The notes beneath the pieces were generated by a model that was not told the origin of the DNA, made no database searches, and worked only from the letters and a program-made list of their open reading frames with translations. Shown here piece by piece: positions 56,060 to 64,000 of a stretch of 64,000 nt of DNA (position 1 is the first letter of the stretch; each line of letters starts with the position of its first letter). The translations under genes and the position numbers were made by a program. Origin of the DNA: Noviherbaspirillum massiliense JC206 (GTDB taxonomy: Bacteria > Pseudomonadota > Gammaproteobacteria > Burkholderiales > Burkholderiaceae_D); the NCBI RefSeq assembly GCF_000312045.1, contig NZ_HE978634.1, positions 1,100,842 through 1,164,841 on the forward strand, given 5' to 3'.

Positions 56060-56072
56060 GAGAATCATTATC
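56060..56072 (-). promoter_or_regulatory. Fur-like site upstream of the PepSY-cytochrome b561 pair
   Basis: GAGAATCATTATC at 56060-56072 matches 12 of 13 bases of the 3' half of the Fur consensus GATAATCATTATC. On the reverse strand a weak -35 (TAATGA) and a -10 TACAAT (56047-56042) follow with a 17-bp spacer, so the site would cover the promoter. It overlaps the end of the MsbA-type gene. Confidence 0.5.
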
Positions 56073-57855
56073 AACTTTGATGGGAAAACTGCAATGCCGC
56101 CAGGCTGGCGTAGAGACCGCCCTGGGCACTGAGCGAGGCATGGGTGCCGCTTTCGATGATGCGGCCATGTTCCATCACGATGATGCGGTCGGCATGCTGG
56201 ACAGTCGCCAGCCTGTGTGCGATCACCAGTGTCGTGCGCCCGGCCATCGCGGCTTCCAGCGCGCCCTGCACCAGCCGTTCGGACTCGGCATCGAGCGCGC
56301 TGGTGGCTTCATCGAGCAGGAGCAGCGGAGGATTTTTGAGCAGGGCGCGGGCAATTGCGATGCGCTGCCTTTGCCCGCCCGACAGGCGCACGCCGCGCTC
56401 GCCGAGGAAGGATTGGTAGCCCTGCGGCAGGCGCTCGATGAATTCATGCGCCGCCGCCATTTTTGCCGCGGCGACCACTTCCTCGTCGCTCGCGTCGAGC
56501 CGCCCGTAGCGGATGTTGTCCATCGCGTTCGCGGAAAAGATCACGGTGTCCTGCGGCACGATGCCGATGGCGCCGCGCAGCGCATGCAGATCCAGTTCGC
56601 GGATGTCGATGCCGTCGAGCCGGATGCTTCCCTGCTGCGGGTCGTAGAAACGCAGCAGCAGCTGGAACAGGGTGGTCTTGCCGGCGCCGGACGGGCCGAC
56701 CACCGCCACCGTTTCGCCCGGCGCAATATTTAGCGACAGGTCGGCGAGCGACGGCGCCTGCGGGCGGGACGGGTAGTGGAAGGTGACATGTTCAAGCCTC
56801 AATGCCGCACCGTTCGCGGTCCGTGGCGGCAGGGGACGTACTTGGGCGGGAGGCTGGATAGGCGAGCGCAGCGCCAGCAGGTCCAGCAGACGTTCGGCTG
56901 CGCCGGCGGCGCGTTGCGCTTCGCCCAGCACTTCCGACAGCGCACCGATGGCGCCGGCCACGACAGCCGCGTAGAGAACGAACTGGCCCAGGTCACCCGC
57001 GCTCATGTCGCCGCGCACCACCGCATGTGCGCCGAGCCAGAGCACGAAGACGATGGCGCCGAACACCAGCAGGATGGCGATCACCGTCAGCAGCGAGCGG
57101 GCGCGGATGCGTGCCAGCGCGGTGCGGAAGGCCTGCTCGACCGCGGAACGAAAGCGGCCGGCCTCCTGCTGCTCCCGGGTATAGGCCTGGACGATGGGCA
57201 TGGCATTCAGGATTTCCCCGGCCAGGGCGGAGGCATCGGCGACCCGGTCCTGCGACTCGCGCGACAGCTTGCGCACGCGCCGCCCGAAGATCACGATGGG
57301 CAGGACGACAGCAGCCAGCAGCACCAGGATGATCGAGGACAGCTTTGCGCTGGTCACGAACAGCATCGCCAGTCCGCCGACGAACAGCAGCGCATTACGC
57401 AGCGCCATCGAAATGCTGGTGCCGACCAGGGACTGGATCAGGGTGGTATCGGTGGTCAGGCGCGACAGTACTTCGCCGGTCTGGGTGGTCTCGAAGAACT
57501 GCGGGCTCTGCATCACGACATGCTGGTACACGGCACTGCGCAGATCGGCAGTCACCCGCTCGCCCAGCCAGGACACCATGTAAAAGCGCGCCGCGGTCGC
57601 CAGCGCCAGCACGCAGGCGACGGCGAACAGGGCGAGGAAATACAGGTCGATGTGGCTTGTATCCCCGGCACGCACCGCGCCGAATCCGGCATCGATCATC
57701 TGCTTGAAGGCATAGGGAATGGCGAGCGTGGCGCCGGCGGCTACCACCAGGGCTATGCCGGCAAGGATGAATTGCTTCCTGTAAGGCACGAGAAAGGGAC
57801 GCAAGCCGCGCAGCATGGCAAGCCTGCCCTTGGTCGGTTCGAGGGATTTGTTCAT
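56071..57855 (-). CDS. MsbA-type ABC exporter (fused permease and ATPase)
   Basis: 594 residues. Six N-terminal transmembrane helices and a C-terminal ATPase: Walker A GPSGAGKTTLF, signature LSGGQRQRIAIARALL, Walker B LLLLDEATSALD. ELDLHALRGAIGIVPQDTVIF is the Q-loop region of lipid/drug half-transporters. It starts 2 bp after the AttH-like gene, so it belongs to the same operon. Substrate (lipid A-linked, peptide or drug) is not determined. Confidence 0.92.
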   Translation of the reverse strand: MNKSLEPTKGRLAMLRGLRPFLVPYRKQFILAGIALVVAAGATLAIPYAFKQMIDAGFGAVRAGDTSHIDLYFLALFAVACVLALATAARFYMVSWLGERVTADLRSAVYQHVVMQSPQFFETTQTGEVLSRLTTDTTLIQSLVGTSISMALRNALLFVGGLAMLFVTSAKLSSIILVLLAAVVLPIVIFGRRVRKLSRESQDRVADASALAGEILNAMPIVQAYTREQQEAGRFRSAVEQAFRTALARIRARSLLTVIAILLVFGAIVFVLWLGAHAVVRGDMSAGDLGQFVLYAAVVAGAIGALSEVLGEAQRAAGAAERLLDLLALRSPIQPPAQVRPLPPRTANGAALRLEHVTFHYPSRPQAPSLADLSLNIAPGETVAVVGPSGAGKTTLFQLLLRFYDPQQGSIRLDGIDIRELDLHALRGAIGIVPQDTVIFSANAMDNIRYGRLDASDEEVVAAAKMAAAHEFIERLPQGYQSFLGERGVRLSGGQRQRIAIARALLKNPPLLLLDEATSALDAESERLVQGALEAAMAGRTTLVIAHRLATVQHADRIIVMEHGRIIESGTHASLSAQGGLYASLAALQFSHQS

Positions 57856-57857
57856 TG

Positions 57858-58910
57858 TTATAGCTTCAGGGGTTTCACGTAGCCGGTCATCTCGAGGTAG
57901 CCGCGCCCGGCCGGTTGGCCGTCACCCTCGACCGTCACCGCGCCCTCCCAGTACACCGCGCCGGTGGACTGGCGCGAGTCGAGTTCCTGGTCGTCCTGCA
58001 AGGGCGTCAGTTTCCATGTCGTGCCGCCGGTTTCGATCACGGTCTCGACCGGGTAGGTCGCATTGGTGCGCGGCGAGTGCCAGTTGCGCTGCGGCCGGAA
58101 ATTCACCTGTTCCGGCGCGAAGCTGGTGACGCGGCCAGATGCATCGCGCACCGCCGCATGCGCCCATAGCTTGCCGCCATCCTTGCCGCGTATCCGGAAT
58201 GCCATCAGCGCCGACCCGTCATCGAGGTTGATGCCGACCCAGTCCCAGCCGGCGGCATTTGCATCGAGCACGCTGGTCGACCATTCATGGTCCAGCCAGG
58301 CAGTTCCAGTGACCGCAATCGGCTTGCCTTCGCGGGTGACGGTGCCCGCCACTTTCAGCTGCGGCTCGCTGTAGTAATAGCTGGCCTGTTCCGGCTTCGT
58401 GCCCTTGCGGGAAAAGCCATTCTCGCCCTGCAGCATGGTCGGCTGCGTCGGCGAGAGCGACAGCTCGAAACTGAAGTCACGCGCCGCGATGCGTGCACGG
58501 TAACGGCCATCCGCGCCGCGCACGAACTGCCAGTCCTGCAGCTTCACATCGGTATCGCCTTCCTTCGCATAAGCCAACCCGAAACCTTCGCGCGCCGCCC
58601 TCTGGTCATGCAGGAGCTTCCCCGCGGCAGGATCGGACAAGGCCGCGTGCGCAATGATCAACTGCTTCGGCGCAAAACGGCTTGGATTGGCTACATCATG
58701 CTCGGTCGCGGAGCGAAAGAACGTCACCTGAAACCCGAGCGGCTTTCCCTCCGGCGTATTCAGCCAGCCGGTCGCATACCACCACTCGGTGCGAAAGTCC
58801 GGGTGTGCGCCGAAGTCGCGGGGGAAGGCAAGTGCTTTGCCGGGAGTGACAGGGGAGAACTGCGGGGGAGCGGCCAATGAAGGTGACAACAAACAGGACA
58901 ACAGCAGCAT
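57858..58910 (-). CDS. Lipocalin-like AttH/CrtC-family secreted protein
   Basis: 350 residues from ATG 58910 (signal peptide MLLLSCLLSPSLAA). FPRDFGAHPDFRTEWWYATGWL, DHEWSTSVLDANAAGWDWVGINLDDGSALMAFRIRG and VTGTAWLDHEWS match the hydroxyneurosporene synthase/AttH family, two lipocalin-like barrels. AttH is the periplasmic component of AttEFGH-type ABC systems, whose ATPase and permease lie upstream here. Substrate unknown. An earlier reading to 59222 crosses the repeat region and is rejected. Confidence 0.88.
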   Translation of the reverse strand: MLLLSCLLSPSLAAPPQFSPVTPGKALAFPRDFGAHPDFRTEWWYATGWLNTPEGKPLGFQVTFFRSATEHDVANPSRFAPKQLIIAHAALSDPAAGKLLHDQRAAREGFGLAYAKEGDTDVKLQDWQFVRGADGRYRARIAARDFSFELSLSPTQPTMLQGENGFSRKGTKPEQASYYYSEPQLKVAGTVTREGKPIAVTGTAWLDHEWSTSVLDANAAGWDWVGINLDDGSALMAFRIRGKDGGKLWAHAAVRDASGRVTSFAPEQVNFRPQRNWHSPRTNATYPVETVIETGGTTWKLTPLQDDQELDSRQSTGAVYWEGAVTVEGDGQPAGRGYLEMTGYVKPLKL

Positions 58911-58953
58911 AAAGAGCAGGCTTGTTTTTGACTTTTCCCCGCTTCTGACGCTG

Positions 58954-59047
58954 CCGAAAATGCAGGCGGCAAATCGGATAAAGAAGCGAACGTTGTCTGA
59001 GCGAAGCGAGTTTCGTTCGCTTCCCGATTTGTTGCCTGCATTTTCGG
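58954..59047. repeat. Long inverted repeat between AttH and permease genes
   Basis: The left arm 58954-58992 and right arm 59012-59047 share CCGAAAATGCAGGC, CAAATCGG and AAGCGAACG with the complement of the other arm, differing by a small insertion. The loop holds TGAGCGAAGCGAG. No gene is present on either strand. Confidence 0.75.
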
Positions 59048-59079
59048 GCACCCCGAAGGGGCAGCGGCTGCGCGGTCGC

Positions 59080-59119
59080 CTTTCTTTGCTTACTTTCTTT
59101 GGCGAAGCAAAGAAAGTGA
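59080..59119. repeat. TTTCTTTG hairpin repeat
   Basis: ACTTTCTTTG (59092-59101) and CAAAGAAAGT (59108-59117) are perfect 10-bp arms around GCGAAG, and a third CTTTCTTTGC copy (59080-59089) can pair alternatively with GCAAAGAAAG (59107-59116). This pattern is familiar as a dispersed element in Burkholderiales and Xanthomonadales. It often creates spurious predicted proteins ending in FFASPKKVSKE. Confidence 0.75.
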
Positions 59120-59215
59120 GTGGCCGCCGGGCCATACCCGGCAGGCTTCCACGAACAGCCTGAAATAGATACAGGCGAAGGCATTCCAGCAAAAGCAACA
59201 AACGACCGAACCCCA

Positions 59216-61762
59216 TCACCAATCCTCCCTAACCGCTCTCACCGCCTCCCCCGACACCGCAACTCTCCCCGCCCCCAGCGCCGTCACCACCGCCGACACG
59301 AGCAGAACGCCTCCAACCGCAAACAGCAAAGCCCAAGGCACATGCAGCTGCATGGTCCAGTGGAACGACTGCGGATTCACGATGAATACCAGGATCAGGC
59401 TGATTGCCGCGCCCAGAGCGAAGCCGATCACAATGCCGAGCAGGGTCAGCAAGCCGCCTTCCAGGCCCAGCATCGCCAGGATCTGGCGCCGGGTCACGCC
59501 GATATGCCGCAGCATGCCGAACTCCCGCACACGCGCAAGGGTCTGGGCTGAGAAAGTGGCTGCCACGCCGAACAGGCCGATCAGGATGGCGACGCCTTCC
59601 AGCAGATAGGTCACGGCGAAGCTGCGATCGAAAATCCGCAGGCTGGCCGCGCGTATCTGTCCCGGTTCCTCGAATTGAAGCGTCGCGCCGAAGGGCAGGC
59701 GGCGCAGCGCTGCAATGACCTGATCGGCCGTGCTGCCCGGTTCAAGCCACAGGCCGACATCGTTGGCTGCCATGTCGCCGCTCAGGGCCCGGTAATCTGC
59801 CAGCCGCATCTGGATGGCGCCGGACTGCCGCGCATAATCGCGCCAGATGCCGGCGACGATGCAGCGGCGCGCCGCGCCGCCGACCGGCAATTCGATTTCC
59901 TGGCCGAGCCGGTATCCATACAAATCGACCATCGCTTCCGATACCCAGACCGGCAGCACGCCCTCGGGAATCCGGTCCGGCCTGAGTGTGGGCCCGGCGA
60001 TTGGCACTCTCTTGCCCGGATCGGCTGCATCGATCGGACGCGCGATCAGGGCGACTGCAGGACGCGTCGGATCGAGCGCCAGGGGGATGAAGCGCAGGAA
60101 TTCCGCGCGGGCGATGCCGGGCGCGGCGGCAATCGCCTGCTGTTCTTGCGGACCGAGGCTACCGGTATCGCCACTCCGCGCGGAGCGCACGTAGAGGTCG
60201 GCCGCCAGCACCTGCGACAGCCAGTCGTCGACCGAGACCCGGAAGCTCGCGACCATGATTGCCATCGCCACCATCAGGCTGAAGCTGGACAGCACGCCGC
60301 CCAGCGCGATCGACGCCTGGTTGGGCGCATTCGTCAGCCGCGCCAGCGCAACGGTCGTGATCGCATTCGACTCGCGCTTGCCGGTCGCTCCGTACAAGGC
60401 GGAAAACACCAGCGCCGCAACCCGCGGCATCAGGGCGATGCCGCCGACCAGCAGCAGGGCGACTGCGATATAGCCGAACAGGGGCAGGCCGGAAACCGGC
60501 GGCAGCCGGGTGAAGAGGATGCCGAGGCCGAGGCAGGCCAGCGCCGGCCAGGGAGAGGACAGGCGCGCCAGCGCCACGTCTTCGCTGCCAGCCTTGAGCG
60601 CCTGCGCCGGTTTCGAGCGCGCCGCCTCCCAGGCCGGCGCGGCGCAACCCAGCAGGGCAACACCGGTGCCGGTGAGGAAGAAAACAATTGCTGCGAGCGG
60701 CGCAAATTGCACGCTGGGCTTCACGCCGGGAAAGTAACCGCCGCCGAGATCGCCACCGAAAAAATGCAGGGCAGCGGCGGCCATCGCATAACCAAGCGCC
60801 AATCCCGCAAGCGAACCGAGAATGCCGAGAACTGCGCCTTCGAGCAGGATGTGCATGAGCAGCTGGCGCCGGGTGATGCCGACCACGCGCAGCAGCGCAA
60901 GCTGGCTGCGGCGGCGGATCACCGACAGCGCCTGTGTCGAGAACACCAGGAATGCGCCGGTGAACAGCGCCACCAGCGCCAGCACGTTCAGGTTGACGCG
61001 GTAGGCGCGCGACATGTTGGCGGTGCGCGCTTCCTGGTCGCCGGTTTCGGTGACGAGGTACTGCCCGCCGAGTTCCTTGCCCAGCGCCGCCTTGAACGCT
61101 TCGCGGTTCACCCCTTGCGTCAGCTTCAGTTCGATGCGCGACAACTGCCCGAGGTGATGAAAGCGCCATTGCGCCGCACCCAGGTCCATTACTGCGATGC
61201 GCTGTCCCGCCCGCGCACGCGTCAATCCTCCCGCCACCCGCAGGCTGATGGTCTGCATGCCGGCGCGCAATCGCAGCAGATCGCCTTGCTGCACCTTCAG
61301 CCATTCCCTCGCCGCCGGCGAGAGAAAGATGGCATCGTCGGCCAGCATGTCGAAGGGCTTGTCCTCAGCCGGTGTGCCGATCAGGTCGGGTGCGATCGCG
61401 GCTGCGCGGAACACATCGATGCCGAGGATTTTCAGTGAGCTGTCCTGGCCGGACACGACAGCGTCGACTTCGAGGACCGGGCTGGCAAGCGCCACGCCGG
61501 CATGCTGGGACAGTCGGGGATAAAGGCTTTCATCGAAAAACGGTTGCGCCGCGCGCACCTGCAGGTCGGACTGGCCGGAGAGGCTCTTGATCGCCGCGGA
61601 GAATTCATTGAAGGCGGCGGCGTTGATCAGGTGGATTGCAAAGCCGAGTGCCACGCCCAGTGCGATTGCCGCGACCGCGACCAGGGCGCGCAGCGGATGG
61701 GCCCGCCATTCGCCGCCCATCAGCCAGCGGCTGGCCTGCCAGCGCGGAAGGGCGGATGTCAT
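59216..61762 (-). CDS. FtsX/MacB-type ABC permease (AttF-AttG fusion-like)
   Basis: 848 residues with about ten hydrophobic helices, two FtsX domains and large periplasmic loops. RALVAVAAIALGVALGFAIHLINAAAFNEF, LALLRVVGITRRQLLMHILLEGAVLGILGSLAG and FGMLRHIGVTRRQILAMLGLEGGLLTLLGIV are the paired permease blocks. Its start overlaps the ATPase gene by 4 bp. It is the membrane part of an AttEFGH-type system, probably extracting or delivering lipophilic envelope components. Confidence 0.9.
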   Translation of the reverse strand: MTSALPRWQASRWLMGGEWRAHPLRALVAVAAIALGVALGFAIHLINAAAFNEFSAAIKSLSGQSDLQVRAAQPFFDESLYPRLSQHAGVALASPVLEVDAVVSGQDSSLKILGIDVFRAAAIAPDLIGTPAEDKPFDMLADDAIFLSPAAREWLKVQQGDLLRLRAGMQTISLRVAGGLTRARAGQRIAVMDLGAAQWRFHHLGQLSRIELKLTQGVNREAFKAALGKELGGQYLVTETGDQEARTANMSRAYRVNLNVLALVALFTGAFLVFSTQALSVIRRRSQLALLRVVGITRRQLLMHILLEGAVLGILGSLAGLALGYAMAAAALHFFGGDLGGGYFPGVKPSVQFAPLAAIVFFLTGTGVALLGCAAPAWEAARSKPAQALKAGSEDVALARLSSPWPALACLGLGILFTRLPPVSGLPLFGYIAVALLLVGGIALMPRVAALVFSALYGATGKRESNAITTVALARLTNAPNQASIALGGVLSSFSLMVAMAIMVASFRVSVDDWLSQVLAADLYVRSARSGDTGSLGPQEQQAIAAAPGIARAEFLRFIPLALDPTRPAVALIARPIDAADPGKRVPIAGPTLRPDRIPEGVLPVWVSEAMVDLYGYRLGQEIELPVGGAARRCIVAGIWRDYARQSGAIQMRLADYRALSGDMAANDVGLWLEPGSTADQVIAALRRLPFGATLQFEEPGQIRAASLRIFDRSFAVTYLLEGVAILIGLFGVAATFSAQTLARVREFGMLRHIGVTRRQILAMLGLEGGLLTLLGIVIGFALGAAISLILVFIVNPQSFHWTMQLHVPWALLFAVGGVLLVSAVVTALGAGRVAVSGEAVRAVREDW

Positions 61763-62415
61763 TGTGCTGCGGCCGGCTGCAGGCCTTGCTTGGTCAATAC
61801 CAGCACCCGGTCGGCAGTGGCAGCGGCGGCATGCGAATGGGTAACGATCAGGGCTGTCGCGTGATTGGCCTTGATCTCATTGCGCAACAGCATCAGTACT
61901 TCATGCGCCGTATCGGGATCGAGGTTGCCGGTCGGCTCATCCGCGAGGATCAGGGCAGGACGATGCACCAGCGCGCGCGCAATCGCCACCCGCTGCAGTT
62001 CGCCGCCCGAGAGCTGGCGCGGGAAATCGTCGCCGCGGCCCCGCAGGCCGACAGCGTTCAGCATTTGTTCCGCTCTCTGCGGAGCTTCGCCGTTCAGGAT
62101 CAGGGGCAGCGCCACATTCTGTCTCAAGGTGAGGTGCGGCAGCACATGGAAGGCCTGGAAGATGAAGCCGAATCGCTTGCGTCGCAGCAGCGTCGCTTCC
62201 TCATCGCTCAGCACGGAAACCGGCTTGCCGTCGATGACGATCTCGCCGCTGTCCGGCGTGTCGAGGCCGGCGATCAGGTTCAGCAGCGTGGACTTGCCGA
62301 CGCCGGATTCACCCATGATGGCCACGTACTCGCCCGGCTGCAGGGAATAGGACAGTTCGTCGAACACCTTTCGGCCATTGGCATAGGACTTGCTGACGTG
62401 GCGCAATTCCAGCAT
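61759..62415 (-). CDS. LolD/MacB-type ABC ATPase (AttE-like)
   Basis: 218 residues from ATG 62415 ([23 protein letters not shown]). Walker [10 protein letters not shown] (35-43), signature [15 protein letters not shown], Walker [13 protein letters not shown]. This is the LolD/MacB-type ATPase that pairs with FtsX-like permeases. An in-frame ATG at 62550 gives 45 more residues without family support and no better Shine-Dalgarno, so the shorter form is preferred but not certain. Confidence 0.85.
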   Translation of the reverse strand: MLELRHVSKSYANGRKVFDELSYSLQPGEYVAIMGESGVGKSTLLNLIAGLDTPDSGEIVIDGKPVSVLSDEEATLLRRKRFGFIFQAFHVLPHLTLRQNVALPLILNGEAPQRAEQMLNAVGLRGRGDDFPRQLSGGELQRVAIARALVHRPALILADEPTGNLDPDTAHEVLMLLRNEIKANHATALIVTHSHAAAATADRVLVLTKQGLQPAAAQ

Positions 62416-62649
62416 GGCTACAGCGGGAACCAGATGTTGCTCACGGTTTGGGGAAGTGGCGACAGACAGGGGAGCGGATGGCATCGGTGAAAAAAATTTG
62501 CTCTCGGGAATGTGCTGCATGAGCGCTTCTGCAGGCTTTGATGCAGCCATGCTTGTGTCGGCTCAAGGAGGCGGAAAATTGTTTGCCTATGATAGCCAAA
62601 AAACTGCGCATCATAGGGCGGCGCCGTTTTTGACCGAGGGCAATCTCCC

Positions 62650-63636
62650 TTGCACCTGCCGTCCCAGACCACCTTGGATACTTTGCACAACGGATTCATC
62701 CAGCTCCATCGGCCAGACGCCGACGCCATCCGTGCCGAGCTAAGCGCAGGCCTGCTGTCGCCGCAAGCCTGTACCTCTCCGAAGTTCCTGTATGACGCGC
62801 TCGGCTCGAAGCTGTTTGAAGCCATCTGCGAATTGCCGGAGTACTATCCGACACGCACCGAGGCGGCGATCATCGAAGAATACTTGCCGGCCATCGGCCG
62901 TTCCGTGGGGCGCGGCTGCACTTTGATCGATCTTGGGGCAGGAAACTGCGCCAAGGCGGCGCGCCTGTTTTCCACCTTGCAGCCGGTGCAATATGTCCCC
63001 GTCGATATCTCGGTCGACTTCCTGCGTGATGCCGTCGGCTGCCTGCAGCAGCGTTTTCCGCATGTAAAGATGACTGGCATCGGCATGGACTTTTCCGGCT
63101 CGCTGGAACTTCCGGCGGCAGTGCGGCGGGAAAAGCGCCTGTTCTTCTATCCCGGTTCCTCCATCGGCAACTTCATGCCACAGCAGGCGATTGAATTCCT
63201 GGCGAGCATGCGCGATGCCTGCGGAACGGATGGCGGCCTCCTGATCGGGATCGACCTGATCAAGGACAAGGCGATCCTCGATGCCGCCTATGACGATGCG
63301 CTCGGCGTGACGGCGTCCTTCAATCTGAACCTTCTGCAGCACCTGAACCGTCTGATCGGCACCGACTTCAACCTGCGTGACTGGCGTCACCGCGGGCATT
63401 TCAATCCGGACCTCGGGCGCGTGGAAATGCATCTCGAAGCACGGCGCGACCTGACAGTGCGCTGGGACGATGTCGAGCGCCGCTTCAGCGAAGGCGAACG
63501 CATTCATACCGAAAGCAGCTACAAGTACACCCGCGAAGCGTTCCTGAGCATGCTGGAGCGCGCCGGTTTCATGCCGGCCGGCACATGGACCGATCCGCAC
63601 TCCTGGTTCATGGTGTGCCATGCGCGAGCCGCATGA
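62650..63636 (+). CDS. egtD: L-histidine N-alpha-methyltransferase EgtD
   Basis: 328 residues from TTG 62650 (reads MHLPSQTTLDTL), with GAGGG upstream. EgtD trimethylates histidine to hercynine with SAM, the first step of ergothioneine synthesis. Seen are KFLYDALGSKLFEAICELPEYYPTRTEAAI (49-72), the SAM motif LIDLGAGN (92-99), and the C-terminal FSEGERIHTESSYKY. Its stop is 21 bp before egtB, the next pathway enzyme. The pair suggests that the organism makes ergothioneine as an antioxidant thiol. Confidence 0.95.
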   Translation: MHLPSQTTLDTLHNGFIQLHRPDADAIRAELSAGLLSPQACTSPKFLYDALGSKLFEAICELPEYYPTRTEAAIIEEYLPAIGRSVGRGCTLIDLGAGNCAKAARLFSTLQPVQYVPVDISVDFLRDAVGCLQQRFPHVKMTGIGMDFSGSLELPAAVRREKRLFFYPGSSIGNFMPQQAIEFLASMRDACGTDGGLLIGIDLIKDKAILDAAYDDALGVTASFNLNLLQHLNRLIGTDFNLRDWRHRGHFNPDLGRVEMHLEARRDLTVRWDDVERRFSEGERIHTESSYKYTREAFLSMLERAGFMPAGTWTDPHSWFMVCHARAA

Positions 63637-63657
63637 GGCCGGGCGAAAGGGAGTGTC

Positions 63658-64000
63658 ATGATGAGTGAAGCGCTTGTCGAGCATTACAGGTCGGTGCGCA
63701 GGCACACGCTGGCCCTGGCCGAGCCGTTGTCCGACGAGGATTGCTGCGCGCAGTCCATGCCGGATGCCAGCCCGGTCAAATGGCATATGGCGCATACCAC
63801 CTGGTTTTTCGAGACCTTCCTCCTCGAACGCTACGAGCCGGCATTCCAGCCCTTCGATGCCGCATTCCGGGTGCTGTTTAATTCCTACTACAACGGCGTG
63901 GGCGACAAATATCCGCGGCCCTGGCGCGGCCTGCTGACGCGGCCATCGCTGGGCGACGTGCGCGCCTACCGGCGCAATGTGGATGAGCGTCTCGTGCAGC
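63658..64000 (+). CDS. egtB: Ergothioneine synthase EgtB (3' end outside window)
   Basis: 114 codons are visible from ATG 63658 ([32 protein letters not shown]). [24 protein letters not shown] is the DinB-like N-terminal domain of EgtB, with the first iron-ligand histidines (WHMAH). The sulfatase-modifying-type C-terminal domain lies outside the window. The enzyme joins hercynine with cysteine or gamma-glutamylcysteine. It is probably co-transcribed with egtD. Confidence 0.9.
   Translation, partial: MMSEALVEHYRSVRRHTLALAEPLSDEDCCAQSMPDASPVKWHMAHTTWFFETFLLERYEPAFQPFDAAFRVLFNSYYNGVGDKYPRPWRGLLTRPSLGDVRAYRRNVDERLVQ

Overview
The window reads as a chromosomal segment of a GC-rich betaproteobacterium. 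Burkholderiales, and most likely an Oxalobacteraceae or Herbaspirillum-like organism, fits best. The reasons are dnaX-ybaB-recR in a row, a HexR-linked pgi-zwf-hexR-tal cluster divergent from edd-eda-rpiA, the betaproteobacterial style of argA, yggX and hrpA, and high GC with strong third-position bias in almost every gene. The genus assignment is inference. No rRNA, tRNA or CRISPR array was seen.

Layout. 1-4.15 kb: aidB (cut by the window edge), dnaX with a very convincing internal -1 frameshift signal, ybaB and recR. 4.3-7.9 kb: a nitrate/sulfonate/taurine-type ABC importer followed by a PaiB-like flavin-binding protein. 8.0-16.8 kb: central sugar metabolism. pgi, zwf, hexR and tal run leftward and edd, eda and rpiA run rightward from a shared control region that carries two HexR-like operators. 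17-27.5 kb: housekeeping genes (yggX, argA, hrpA, a flavin oxidoreductase, dcd, DUF488, TauE, GFA). 27.5-29.5 kb: an AT-richer patch with an orphan DUF4375-like gene, two small stress-like ORFs and a decayed copy of the 3' end of the neighbouring decarboxylase gene. 29.6-34.7 kb: an Orn/Lys/Arg decarboxylase with a long structured leader, a BON/SRPBCC membrane protein, DUF4337 and folA.

34.7-54.2 kb looks like an accessory island lying between folA and thyA, two genes that are commonly close together. It contains an IS1595-type transposase with two tandem paralogous passenger genes, a near-ideal LexA-type box before a small orphan gene, soxR divergent from an RND efflux operon through a textbook SoxR box with a 19-bp promoter spacer, an Old Yellow Enzyme, an AT-rich metallo-beta-lactamase-fold gene that abuts a truncated multi-frameshift oxidase pseudogene, a Tat-exported SDR, and a periplasmic-type molybdenum aldehyde oxidoreductase operon (paoABC-like) coupled to a molybdopterin cytidylyltransferase.

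54.3-64 kb returns to core-like content: thyA, a cytochrome b561 with a PepSY protein behind a Fur-like site, an AttEFGH-type ABC system (ATPase, fused permease, lipocalin-like AttH) with an MsbA-type exporter, then egtD and the start of egtB for ergothioneine synthesis. Three copies of a dispersed palindrome (about 7.9, 24.7 and 54.2 kb) and a two-hairpin repeat (58.95-59.12 kb) mark intergenic spaces. The most unusual items are the dnaX frameshift cassette, the tandem winged-helix passenger pair in the IS1595 element, the interleaved inverted repeats in the decarboxylase leader, and the LexA-box orphan.
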